Below, one piece after another: positions 42,290 to 50,716 of a stretch of DNA of 64,000 nucleotides. The notes under the pieces are model-generated. The model was given only the letters and a program-made list of their open reading frames with translations, was not told where the DNA came from and did no database searches. This DNA comes from Marine Group I thaumarchaeote. GTDB lineage: Archaea; Thermoproteota; Nitrososphaeria; Nitrososphaerales; Nitrosopumilaceae. Both the position numbers and the translations under genes were made by a program. Position 1 is the first letter of the stretch. Every line of letters starts with the position of its first letter. The stretch is taken from assembly GCA_013390745.1 (NCBI GenBank), contig JACASX010000001.1:62001-126000 (forward strand). Direction: 5' to 3'.

Positions 42290-42435
42290 CAAACACCTCA
42301 TATCATCAAAAACTATCTTTAGATGACAAAAAGCCAATTTGTTCACTGTGTAACGAAGAGTCACTTTACTATTGTACAATGAATGATGAATATTACTGCA
42401 TTAAACATGTTTTAGGTCATGATGAAAACGAATAA
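42286..42435 (+). CDS. 49-residue Cys-rich microprotein
   Basis: A short ORF, MTNTSYHQKLSLDDKKPICS then LCNEESLYYCTMNDEYYCIK followed by HVLGHDENE. The CSLC, YYC and CIKH elements are consistent with a treble-clef zinc site. It overlaps the previous gene by four bases (ATGA), which is good evidence that it is translated. Confidence 0.7.
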   Translation: MTNTSYHQKLSLDDKKPICSLCNEESLYYCTMNDEYYCIKHVLGHDENE

Positions 42436-42473
42436 TTAACATATTTTTTAAAAGACCGTTACTTGAATTATCT

Positions 42474-42725
42474 ATGGAAGAAGCTGAACATAATTCAAGA
42501 ATTGAAAAAATTGCTGAAATGATTTTGTCTGACAATATTTCTCTCGACGAGCAAGAACAAAATAAACTAAAAAAATATCATGATTTTGCAAAGCAAAATT
42601 ATGGGCTTAAGCAGGATGCTGCATCTGAACTAGTTAATGAGGCATTTTTGTATCTAAAATTAAAACAGGCGCCAGATATCGACCCATTGACCAAGGGTGA
42701 TGAATTTGGCGCTGGATTTAGTTAA
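42474..42725 (+). CDS. small helical protein, unknown
   Basis: An 83-residue helical protein, MEEAEHNSRIEKIAEMILSD followed by YGLKQDAASELVNEAFLYLK. It has no Cys and no recognised domain. It follows the 49-residue microprotein by 38 bp on the same strand. Confidence 0.65.
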   Translation: MEEAEHNSRIEKIAEMILSDNISLDEQEQNKLKKYHDFAKQNYGLKQDAASELVNEAFLYLKLKQAPDIDPLTKGDEFGAGFS

Positions 42726-42840
42726 TCATGTGTATATCAAATTGATAACACGCCATTGCGTAAAATTTACTAAGTAAAACCCATCAAAAAAATTATAATT
42801 GTTGAATTAATTAGCTGAAATCTAACTAATTTCTGTTAGA

Positions 42841-42882
42841 TATGGTTAGCTATGCGTACTAACTATGATCAGCTATGGGTAC
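42841..42882 (+). repeat. 19-bp imperfect direct repeats
   Basis: TATGGTTAGCTATGCGTAC (42841-42859) and TATGATCAGCTATGGGTAC (42864-42882) match at 16 of 19 positions with a 23-bp period. They lie next to the possible start of the small zinc protein and 200 bp from an integrase fragment, so an old attachment or recombination site is possible. A simple regulatory repeat is equally plausible. Confidence 0.45.
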
Positions 42883-43095
42883 ACACAAAAACAAAAAGAA
42901 AAAGATAGGAAAAACAGCAGGAAAAAGCTCAGGTCGTTAATGACAAAATTTACTCCACCATATTATCTGTCTCCGTCTATTTGTGCTGCATGCAAAAATT
43001 CTTTTGGTTTAAGAAAACAGTATAAAGTCTTTGATTTGACTGTCTGTGAAATCTGTGCCAATGAAATAAGATTAAAAATATTACAAGATAATTAG
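42865..43095 (+). CDS. small two-CxxC zinc protein
   Basis: A 76-residue frame with CAACKNSFGLRKQ and CEICANEIRLKIL, a likely zinc ribbon, after a Lys-rich N-terminus. The start is uncertain: ATG at 42865 lies in the direct repeat, while ATG at 42940 would give a 51-residue protein starting MTKFTPPYYLSPSIC. Its stop overlaps the integrase fragment's stop by four bases. Confidence 0.6.
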   Translation: MISYGYTQKQKEKDRKNSRKKLRSLMTKFTPPYYLSPSICAACKNSFGLRKQYKVFDLTVCEICANEIRLKILQDN

Positions 43096-43367
43096 TTAGA
43101 TTTTAGAATCACGTCATTCATTGAAAAGAACAAATCAAGCGCTGAAAGTGAATGACTAAGACTGGACCTCTCGACTTTACCCTTTCTTTGCATTATGTAA
43201 TCTTCAATCATCATCTGAAGTTTTTTAGGATCCATAGTCGTTAACGAATCATAATCTCTAATTTTGTAAAATTCCTTAAACCGTTTTAGTTCATTTAGAT
43301 AGCACTTCTTAGTAGCTTCTGACGATATCGCATGATTAAAGATAATAATGGACCTTTGAGAAGTCAT
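43092..43367 (-). pseudogene. tyrosine recombinase (integrase) N-terminal fragment
   Basis: A 91-residue product resembling the SAM-like N-terminal domain of thaumarchaeal tyrosine recombinases: FNHAISSEATKKCYLNELKR, FYKIRDYDSLTTMDPKKLQM and MIEDYIMQRKGKVERSSLSH. The catalytic domain with the RHRY residues is missing. It ends at 43092, where the zinc protein's frame begins on the other strand. It may be a remnant left by deletion or excision of a mobile element. It has an intact ORF, so a residual DNA-binding role cannot be excluded. Confidence 0.65.
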
Positions 43368-43521
43368 AAAATAATGACCTCGTTTTTGGGTTTAAACAAA
43401 AGGACTAGGACTAGTTCTAGTACCGATTTTTCACTCATAGATTTCTTGGGTATACCGTATTATATTGCGAATAGTAGTCAATACCTAACACTTAATTCAA
43501 TAATTCAATCTGTGTGAAATT

Positions 43522-45372
43522 ATGCGTATTTTACAATTACATTGTGACAGTATAGAATATACACCAACAAAGAAGGAAATAAAATCTGCAGAGGAAATAG
43601 AACCCAAAAAAACTCGTATAGAAGAGGTTGTAGTGTGTTTTACTGCAATTGAGGAGGGCGACGATTCAAGTGTTGCAAAAAATGCAATCATTGATATTCA
43701 AAAATCAATGAAGCAAATTGGTTGCAATAAATTACTGCTTTATCCATATGCGCATTTAAGCTCTAATCTTGCATCACCTGGCACTGGTCTTAAAATTTTA
43801 AAAGAAATGCAAGAAGCATCTACTGGAATTGAAACAACGCATGCGCCATTTGGATGGACAAAAGCTTTTAGTATTCAAGTTAAAGGACACCCACTTGCAG
43901 AAAGTTCCAAAGTTTTTTCTAAGGATTCAACTAAAGAAAAAACATCTACAGCATTAGAATCTGAATCCAAGATCAAATCATATTGGTACATAATGACACC
44001 TGACGGTAAAATGGAGGAGATTGAAAAATTCAATTTCTCTAATCATAAACAGCTAGAAATACTTGCAAAGTATGAATCTGCAAAAAAAAGAAGTGTTGAT
44101 GAGCCTCCACCACATGTAAACCTGATGAAAAAACTTGCAATTGCTGATTATGAACCTGCATCTGATTCAGGAAATATGAGATTTTATCCAAATGGTAGGC
44201 TAATTAAATCTCAAATTGAGCAGTATGTTACAGATAAAATTCATGATTATGGTGGTATTGAAGTTGAAACTCCAATCATGTATGACTCACATCATCCAAG
44301 TATGGAAAGTTACTTTAACAGATTTCCTGCTAGGCAATACAGTATAGATTCAGAAGGCAAGCGTCTTTTCTTAAGATTTGCAGCATGTTTTGGGCAATTT
44401 TTAATGGCAAGTGACTTTCAATTGTCATACAAAAATCTACCATACAAACTCTATGAACTTACTCGTTATAGTTTTAGAAGGGAACAATCCGGTGAACTTG
44501 TCGGTCTAAGAAGACTAAGAGCATTTACTATGCCTGACTGCCATGCGTTTTGTAAAGACATGCCACAGGCCATCGATGAATTTAGAAAAAGATTTGATCT
44601 TTCTCGTGAAGTTTTGTCAGGATTAGGAATTGAAGAAAATGATTATGAAGTTGGTATCAGATTCACTGAGGATTTTTACAATGAAAATAAAGAGTTAGTC
44701 AAAGAGATGGTTTCAAAAGTAGGTAAACCAGTTTTAGTTGAAATGTGGAAAGAGAAATTCTTTTACTTCGTACTAAAATGGGAATTTAACTTCATTGATA
44801 ATTTAGGTAAGGCTAGCGCATTATCAACTGATCAAATAGATGTTGAAAACGGTAAACGTTACGGAATTACATTTACCGATGAAAAAAATGAGCAGCAACA
44901 TCCAATCATTTTACATAACTCTCCATCTGGCGCAGTAGAACGTGTGATTTACGCATTATTAGAAAAGTTTGCTAAACAAGTAAAAGATGGTAAAAGACCA
45001 CAATTCCCACTTTGGTTGGCACCTATACAAGTAAGACTAATTCCTATCAAAGATGATTTTCTAGAATTTGCTAGTAATCTTGCTAGCAAGTTAACTGAAC
45101 AAAATATACGAGTTGATATTGATGATAGAAATGATACAATCAGTAAAAGAATTAGAGATGCCGAAAAAGAATGGATTAACTATGTGCTAGTCATTGGAGA
45201 AAAAGAAATAAATTCACCTAGTTTGAGTGTTCGTGATAGAACAACTGGCGACGTTCGTCAACTTTCTACTGAGAACTTTGTAAAGGAGATTCAGGATGCA
45301 ACAAGAGGTAAACCAATTTCAAAATTAAACTCACCAATATTGTTATCACAAAGACCACAGATAATGGTGTAA
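43522..45372 (+). CDS. thrS: threonyl-tRNA synthetase (archaeal type)
   Basis: A 616-residue archaeal ThrRS. The N-terminal ~140 residues are the archaeal editing domain related to D-aminoacyl-tRNA deacylase (MRILQLHCDSIEYTPTKKEI). The catalytic core shows IETTHAPFG-adjacent linker sequence, YSIDSEGKRLFLRFAACFGQ, ELTRYSFRREQSGELVGLRR (motif 2) and FTMPDCHAFC. The C-terminal ~110 residues, WLAPIQVRLIPIKDDFLEFA, bind the anticodon. It is followed four bases later by the agmatinase-family gene. Confidence 0.96.
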   Translation: MRILQLHCDSIEYTPTKKEIKSAEEIEPKKTRIEEVVVCFTAIEEGDDSSVAKNAIIDIQKSMKQIGCNKLLLYPYAHLSSNLASPGTGLKILKEMQEASTGIETTHAPFGWTKAFSIQVKGHPLAESSKVFSKDSTKEKTSTALESESKIKSYWYIMTPDGKMEEIEKFNFSNHKQLEILAKYESAKKRSVDEPPPHVNLMKKLAIADYEPASDSGNMRFYPNGRLIKSQIEQYVTDKIHDYGGIEVETPIMYDSHHPSMESYFNRFPARQYSIDSEGKRLFLRFAACFGQFLMASDFQLSYKNLPYKLYELTRYSFRREQSGELVGLRRLRAFTMPDCHAFCKDMPQAIDEFRKRFDLSREVLSGLGIEENDYEVGIRFTEDFYNENKELVKEMVSKVGKPVLVEMWKEKFFYFVLKWEFNFIDNLGKASALSTDQIDVENGKRYGITFTDEKNEQQHPIILHNSPSGAVERVIYALLEKFAKQVKDGKRPQFPLWLAPIQVRLIPIKDDFLEFASNLASKLTEQNIRVDIDDRNDTISKRIRDAEKEWINYVLVIGEKEINSPSLSVRDRTTGDVRQLSTENFVKEIQDATRGKPISKLNSPILLSQRPQIMV

Positions 45373-45376
45373 TAAA

Positions 45377-46252
45377 ATGAGTTTTCTGGATCTTCACATG
45401 ACAAAATCACCATTAATTATGAATCCTAATGATAATTCTGAATCAGTGGCTGTTATTTTTGGCGTACCGTTTGATTCAACACACTCATACAAACCTGGCT
45501 GCCGGTTTGGACCTGACGTAATACGTGACGCATTTAATAACATTGAAATTTTCCAGCCAGAGTTTGGTATCGACCTAGAGACAGTAAATATCAATGATCT
45601 TGGCAATACAAAACACACAGTTGTTGCAGCAGAAATGTTACAAATGGTTGAAAATATCACTTCCGAATTAAAAAAACAAAACAAACAACTGATAATTTTA
45701 GGCGGAGAACATTTGATTACTTTAGGAAGCTTCACATGTTTTCCAAAGGATACGGGATATGTAGTGTTTGATGCACATTATGATCTAAGAGATCAATACG
45801 CAGATACCAAACTTAGTCATGCTGCTTATCTAAGAAGAATAATTGAAAAACGTGGTTCTGAAAATATTGTTCATGTTGGTGCAAGGGCGTTTGTCAAGGA
45901 AGAACTTGCATTTCTAAAAGAACATAATATTGCAACAGTGTCAGATAAAGAAATTCGTGATGGCAATGGTCCTAAATTACTCAAAGATATCACATCTACT
46001 TTTGACAGTATTTATCTGAGTATAGACTTGGATGTATTAGATCCTGCATTTGCACCAGGCGTCGGCAATCCTGAGGCTGTTGGAATTTCATCTAGGGAAT
46101 TATATGATTTAGTTACAACACTGCAAAACAAAAAGATAGTATCTGCGGACATAGTAGAGCTAAATCCAACTTATGATAATGGTGCAACTGCATCCATGGC
46201 TGCAAAAATGATATCAACAATAATTGCAATGAACCTAAGCAGGTCAAACTGA
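45377..46252 (+). CDS. speB: agmatinase/arginase family protein
   Basis: A 291-residue ureohydrolase. Manganese ligands are in GGEHLITLG, VVFDAHYDLRDQY and SIDLDVLDPAFAPGVGNPEA. PFDSTHSYKPGCRFGPDVIR is the family start. It probably hydrolyses agmatine to putrescine and urea, though other guanidino substrates are possible. It is coupled to the CDP-alcohol transferase by TGATG. Confidence 0.92.
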   Translation: MSFLDLHMTKSPLIMNPNDNSESVAVIFGVPFDSTHSYKPGCRFGPDVIRDAFNNIEIFQPEFGIDLETVNINDLGNTKHTVVAAEMLQMVENITSELKKQNKQLIILGGEHLITLGSFTCFPKDTGYVVFDAHYDLRDQYADTKLSHAAYLRRIIEKRGSENIVHVGARAFVKEELAFLKEHNIATVSDKEIRDGNGPKLLKDITSTFDSIYLSIDLDVLDPAFAPGVGNPEAVGISSRELYDLVTTLQNKKIVSADIVELNPTYDNGATASMAAKMISTIIAMNLSRSN

Positions 46253-46824
46253 TGTTAAATAATTTACGTGATTTATTACAGCCACATCTTGAAAAAATAG
46301 GCAAGGGTTTTGCATCAACTGGAATTTCACCAAACGGATGGTCATGCATCGGTTTAGTCTTTGCGTTTGCATCTGCATTCATTTATGGATGGAATGTTGA
46401 ATTTTCACTAATTATTGGTGGGATAGTTCTACTTGTTGCAGGTTTTTTTGACATTGTAGATGGACAGGTTGCCAGAGTATCTCAAAAAATTACTAAATCT
46501 GGGGGTTTTCTTGATTCAGTATTCGATAAGATAGCGGAGGTTGCTATATTTCTTGGAATATTAGTTGGTGGTTTTGCGGAACCATATTTAGTATTTTTAG
46601 CTATCACATTTTCATTACTTGTAAGCTACACACGCTCAAAGGCTGAATCTTTAGGGATAAAGTTACAGGGTATTGGAATTGGTGAGCGTGCTGAAAGACT
46701 TCTTGTAATTGCTATTATTGGAATTATTGGTTTTATGGAATATGCGATAATCATTGTAATAATAATTGCAGGTATTACATTCATTCAAAGAATTCTTGTC
46801 ACTACAAAAGCATTAAGAGAATAA
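46252..46824 (+). CDS. CDP-alcohol phosphatidyltransferase (archaetidylinositol phosphate synthase-like)
   Basis: A 190-residue membrane enzyme with the motif DxxDGxxAR...GxxxDxxxD, seen as DIVDGQVARVSQK and GGFLDSVFDKIAE. It transfers an alcohol phosphate to a CDP-activated archaeal lipid. The archaetidylinositol phosphate synthase assignment follows from the family and is likely but not proven. Several helices follow. Confidence 0.88.
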   Translation: MLNNLRDLLQPHLEKIGKGFASTGISPNGWSCIGLVFAFASAFIYGWNVEFSLIIGGIVLLVAGFFDIVDGQVARVSQKITKSGGFLDSVFDKIAEVAIFLGILVGGFAEPYLVFLAITFSLLVSYTRSKAESLGIKLQGIGIGERAERLLVIAIIGIIGFMEYAIIIVIIIAGITFIQRILVTTKALRE

Positions 46825-46825
46825 T

Positions 46826-47113
46826 CTATCTAAGTTTAGTGTGCTCTCTTCTTTTTGCAGATGAACGAATTTTTAAAATCTTAAAGTGAATTGCACAAGA
46901 TATGCAATACCATTTTAGAATTTTAGGAGATGCGATATATGTTCCCTGAGCTCTAAGCTCCTTAGCAAGTTGATGTTCAACAAGACTAAGACGCGATGTT
47001 ACTTTTTTTGCCTTGTCCTTTGGTACTGTCTGCCCACAATTGGTACACTGAATTACACCTGTGGAACCTTTTCCACCTTTTTTGCGACCTCTACTAACAC
47101 GTTTAGATGGCAT
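46826..47113 (-). CDS. rps26e: 30S ribosomal protein eS26 (S26e)
   Basis: A 95-residue S26e: RGRKKGGKGSTGVIQCTNCG, then KGTYIASPKI-like AQGTYIASPKILKWYCISCA and HFKILKIRSSAKRREH. Two CxxC pairs bind zinc. S26e sits near the mRNA exit of the small subunit. It converges with the CDP-alcohol transferase gene. Confidence 0.95.
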   Translation of the reverse strand: MPSKRVSRGRKKGGKGSTGVIQCTNCGQTVPKDKAKKVTSRLSLVEHQLAKELRAQGTYIASPKILKWYCISCAIHFKILKIRSSAKRREHTKLR

Positions 47114-47165
47114 ACAGATGAATAATTATCCCCATTTATAATCCTGAGGATAAAATCAGAATTAA

Positions 47166-48038
47166 ATGAAATTAGATGTCATCTCACATTGTACTATTGA
47201 CACAATAGAGATCAATGATTCAAAATTTGTTGTTCCTGGAGGTCCTGGTTGTTATTGTAGTCTAACTGCTAGATCTTTAAAATTTGATGTTAAACTGCAT
47301 ACAAAATTTGGCTCTGATTTTCCACTTGTTAATTATTTAGTTGAACAGAAGATTGCATTTGAAGATGCAGTATCAACAAAACATACAACACAGTTTATAC
47401 TAAATTTAGCAAATTCAGAAAGAACATTATTTTTGCAAAACAAATGTGAACCCATTAACAATATTACGTTGGATAGTGATAGTGTCATAATCAGTCCGTT
47501 ATTTGATGAAATTTCAATTGAATTATTTGAAAAAATTAAAAAGAATGCGAATTTTGTTTTATTGGATCCTCAGGGGTTTTTGAGGCGAAATAATTCAGAA
47601 AACAAAATATATCTTGAACAAACTGATCTAAATCTATCTAACGTTTCAGCGATAAAAGTAAATCAAGATGAACTAAAATGTCTTACAGGCGCATCCAATG
47701 TTGATGGAATAAAAATTCTTCAAAAAAAAGGAATTGATAGTGTAATTCTAACTGATAAACAAAACATTTCACTGTTATCTGAAAATAGGATTTATTCTAT
47801 AACATTACCTAATCTTGAACTTAATGATACTACAGGAATTGGTGACATTTTTTGTGCAGCGTTTGGCTGTACCATGTTAAAGGAAAAAGATATTCTTTGG
47901 GCACTTAGTTTTGGAGGAGGAGCTGCACAGGCTGCATTAGAAAGTAAGCAAATAGGTCTGGAAAAGATTCCATCAAAAGGCGCTATAGAATCAAATGCAT
48001 ATTATTTTTATAATACAGTAAAATTCAAAGAGATTTAA
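47166..48038 (+). CDS. PfkB-family carbohydrate kinase
   Basis: A 290-residue ribokinase-fold kinase. The C-terminal anion hole and catalytic base are in LNDTTGIGDIFCAAFGCTML (DTTGxGD). The N-terminal FVVPGGPGCYCSLTARSLKF matches the substrate side. It phosphorylates a sugar or a nucleoside; the substrate is unknown. Its start is shortly after the divergent S26e. Confidence 0.87.
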   Translation: MKLDVISHCTIDTIEINDSKFVVPGGPGCYCSLTARSLKFDVKLHTKFGSDFPLVNYLVEQKIAFEDAVSTKHTTQFILNLANSERTLFLQNKCEPINNITLDSDSVIISPLFDEISIELFEKIKKNANFVLLDPQGFLRRNNSENKIYLEQTDLNLSNVSAIKVNQDELKCLTGASNVDGIKILQKKGIDSVILTDKQNISLLSENRIYSITLPNLELNDTTGIGDIFCAAFGCTMLKEKDILWALSFGGGAAQAALESKQIGLEKIPSKGAIESNAYYFYNTVKFKEI

Positions 48039-48067
48039 TTTTTATTATACGCTGAAAATTGTCTATT

Positions 48068-49069
48068 ATGCGTATCGGTATAGCGGGGATACAGACTACT
48101 GAACTAGTAGCTAAATCAATTAAAGAAACACTCTCTGATGCAGGTTTTGAATCGTTTTATTTTAAAAATAATTCTAATGTTACGCTGGCTGATTTAATAA
48201 TTGTTTTAGGTGGTGATCGTGGAGTACGAAATTATTTACACAGTGCGATAGATGTAGATACACCGGTTTTAGGAATAAGTGAGTCAGAGTCTAACGGAGT
48301 TTTAGCTCAAATTGAATTGAAAGAGCTTCCTTCTTATCTTAATCGTATAAAAAAGCATGATTATGTTATTGAAGATGTTCCAAGAATTGGTGTAACAGTC
48401 GATGGTAAAAGTACCTACCCTGTTCTTAATGACGTATCTGTTTTTACATCAAAAAGCGCTACATTGATGGAATATATTTTACGAGTTAATGGTGAGGAAG
48501 TATGGCATGATAGTAGTGATGGTGTAATTATCTCTACCCCAACTGGTTCTTCTGCGTATTCCTTGTCTGCTGGCGGGCCTGTTATTTTTCAGGCTTCAAA
48601 TGTATTTGGAATTATTTCAGTTAACTCGTTAGACATAACCAGAAGACCAATCATAGTTTCTGATAACAGTATCATAGAAATTGATGAAATTTCATCACGT
48701 TTGCACTGTGATGTAGTTTTAGATGGAATAGATAGATTCAAAATTAACAATAAACTTGAGGCAACAAAGTTTGCACCACCAGCAAGGATAATTCGTATGA
48801 AATCTAATTCTACAGCTGTATCTGCGCTTGCAAACAAAGTAAAACTAGCGGAAGAATTACTGTCTATGCCACCGAGTTCTAAGCTTTTATTAAAAATATT
48901 AGAATATGAAGGTTCAATGACACAAAAAGAGCTTGCATCAAAAACATTACTTCCTGATAGAACAGTCAGATTGGCTATGAAGCATTTAATGGATAAGGGA
49001 TATGTAAAAAGAAAAGTTTCGATGCAGGATGCCAGACAAAAAATTTACGAGATCACAAAACTAGATTAA
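48068..49069 (+). CDS. nadK: NAD kinase with C-terminal winged-helix domain
   Basis: A 333-residue protein. Residues ~1-265 are an NAD kinase: IIVLGGDRGVRNYLH, VFTSKSATLMEYILRVNGEE and DGVIISTPTGSSAYSLSAGG. It makes NADP from NAD. The last ~65 residues form a MarR/ArsR-like winged helix, KILEYEGSMTQKELASKTLL and RTVRLAMKHLMDKGYVKRKV, so it may also bind DNA or sense its product. The ATG at 48068 is preferred to a TTG three codons upstream. Confidence 0.88.
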   Translation: MRIGIAGIQTTELVAKSIKETLSDAGFESFYFKNNSNVTLADLIIVLGGDRGVRNYLHSAIDVDTPVLGISESESNGVLAQIELKELPSYLNRIKKHDYVIEDVPRIGVTVDGKSTYPVLNDVSVFTSKSATLMEYILRVNGEEVWHDSSDGVIISTPTGSSAYSLSAGGPVIFQASNVFGIISVNSLDITRRPIIVSDNSIIEIDEISSRLHCDVVLDGIDRFKINNKLEATKFAPPARIIRMKSNSTAVSALANKVKLAEELLSMPPSSKLLLKILEYEGSMTQKELASKTLLPDRTVRLAMKHLMDKGYVKRKVSMQDARQKIYEITKLD

Positions 49070-50667
49070 TTTTGTGATGCAACAGTAACAAATGCTTTGA
49101 ATGCATCCTCTGGAAATCCAGGCCTACTGTTAAACTCTGGATGATATTGTACGCCTAAAAAGAATTTGTGTGTTGGAACTTCTAAAATTTCCATTCTTTT
49201 TTCATCATCGCTTTCTCCTGAAAAAATCATTCCTTTTTCTAGGAACTCTTCACGATATTTAGTATTGAATTCATATCTGTGTCTATGCCTTTTAAAAATT
49301 TTATCAGAATTGTATATTTTATACGCCAACGAGTCTTGATTAATTTTAATTTCATTTGCACCCAACCGTAACGAACCACCCATATCCGTTTCATCCTTTT
49401 GTTCAGGCAAAAGATCAATAATTGGATTTTTTGTATCAGCAACAATCTCAGTAGAGTTTGCATTTTCAAGATTACACATTTTACGACCAAATGCAATTGC
49501 TGCTAGCTGAAACCCAAAACAAATTCCAAGATAAGGTATGTTTTTCTCCAGCGCGTATGTAGCTGTATCTATTATTCCTTCAGAACCACGCGTTCCAAAT
49601 CCACCAGGTACTAACACACCATCAAAATTATCAAATTGCTTCAGATTTCCATTGAGTGTTTCCGAGTCAATCCAATCAATATTAACAGATTTTCCAATTG
49701 ATGCAGAAGCATGTTTGAGTGCCTCATTAACACTAACATAACTATCTGCTAATGTGACATATTTTCCAACCATTGCAATTTTAATTGCATCATCTGTTTT
49801 TTGCAATGAGTTGACGATCGTATTCCAGTTATCCCAATTTTTTGATGTATTGACAAATCCCACATTTCCAAATTTCTTAAAAACCACATCAACCAATCCC
49901 TGCTCATACAACATTTGTGGTATCATGAAAATTGATTTGGCATCATGGCATGAAAACACATCCTCCTCAATTACGTTTGTAAACATCGAAATCTTTTTTC
50001 TAGTTTTTTCCAGTAGTGGTGTTGTACAACGGACACATAACAGATCTGGCTGAATGCCTATTCTTCTTAATTCTTGGACACTATGTTGCGTGGGTTTTGT
50101 CTTTTGTTCTCCAACAACGTCCAATGAGGGAGCCAATGTCACATGGACAAAAATAACATTTTCAGAACCATCCTCTAACCTAATTTGTCTTAATGCTTCA
50201 AGGAACGGAAGGCTTTCTATATCACCGACAGTGCCACCACATTCCACAATTAACACGTCAAGCTGCTCATCATCTGCAATTGCCCTGATACGGTTTTTTA
50301 TCTCATCAGTAATGTGTGGAATGATCTGAACGCATGCGCCCAAATATTTTCCCTTTCGTTCGGCCTCAATGACACTGGAATAAATCTGCGCAGTTGTAAT
50401 ATTATGAGACTTTGGAATGTCCTTGTTAAGATATCTTTCATAACTTCCAATATCCATGTCACATTCGCCGCCATCCTCTGTGACAAACACTTCGCCATGG
50501 GCAATTGGATTCATTGTCCCAGCATCAAAATTCAGATATGGATCAATTTTCACACATGAAACTTTTTGATCTGATAATTGTAAGAGTTTTGAGATTGAGG
50601 CTGAAACTACACCTTTGCCAAGACCGGACATTACTCCGCCTGTAACGAAAATAAACTTCGTCTGCAT
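49066..50667 (-). CDS. pyrG: CTP synthase
   Basis: A 533-residue CTP synthase, converting UTP to CTP with glutamine. The N-terminal synthetase part has [20 protein letters not shown] and [20 protein letters not shown]. The C-terminal glutaminase has [18 protein letters not shown] (nucleophile Cys) and [18 protein letters not shown] (His/Glu). It overlaps the NAD kinase stop by four bases (convergent). Confidence 0.97.
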   Translation of the reverse strand: MQTKFIFVTGGVMSGLGKGVVSASISKLLQLSDQKVSCVKIDPYLNFDAGTMNPIAHGEVFVTEDGGECDMDIGSYERYLNKDIPKSHNITTAQIYSSVIEAERKGKYLGACVQIIPHITDEIKNRIRAIADDEQLDVLIVECGGTVGDIESLPFLEALRQIRLEDGSENVIFVHVTLAPSLDVVGEQKTKPTQHSVQELRRIGIQPDLLCVRCTTPLLEKTRKKISMFTNVIEEDVFSCHDAKSIFMIPQMLYEQGLVDVVFKKFGNVGFVNTSKNWDNWNTIVNSLQKTDDAIKIAMVGKYVTLADSYVSVNEALKHASASIGKSVNIDWIDSETLNGNLKQFDNFDGVLVPGGFGTRGSEGIIDTATYALEKNIPYLGICFGFQLAAIAFGRKMCNLENANSTEIVADTKNPIIDLLPEQKDETDMGGSLRLGANEIKINQDSLAYKIYNSDKIFKRHRHRYEFNTKYREEFLEKGMIFSGESDDEKRMEILEVPTHKFFLGVQYHPEFNSRPGFPEDAFKAFVTVASQN

Positions 50668-50716
50668 AGATGTGTAAGTATTTTCCCATTTATGTAGCTT
50701 TTCCTAGTTGCGGAGT

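Noticed and set aside
43404-43421. Near-palindrome ACTAGGACTAGTTCTAGT upstream of thrS
   Set aside because: One mismatch, and no second copy. Too weak to call a site, although a regulator could bind it.
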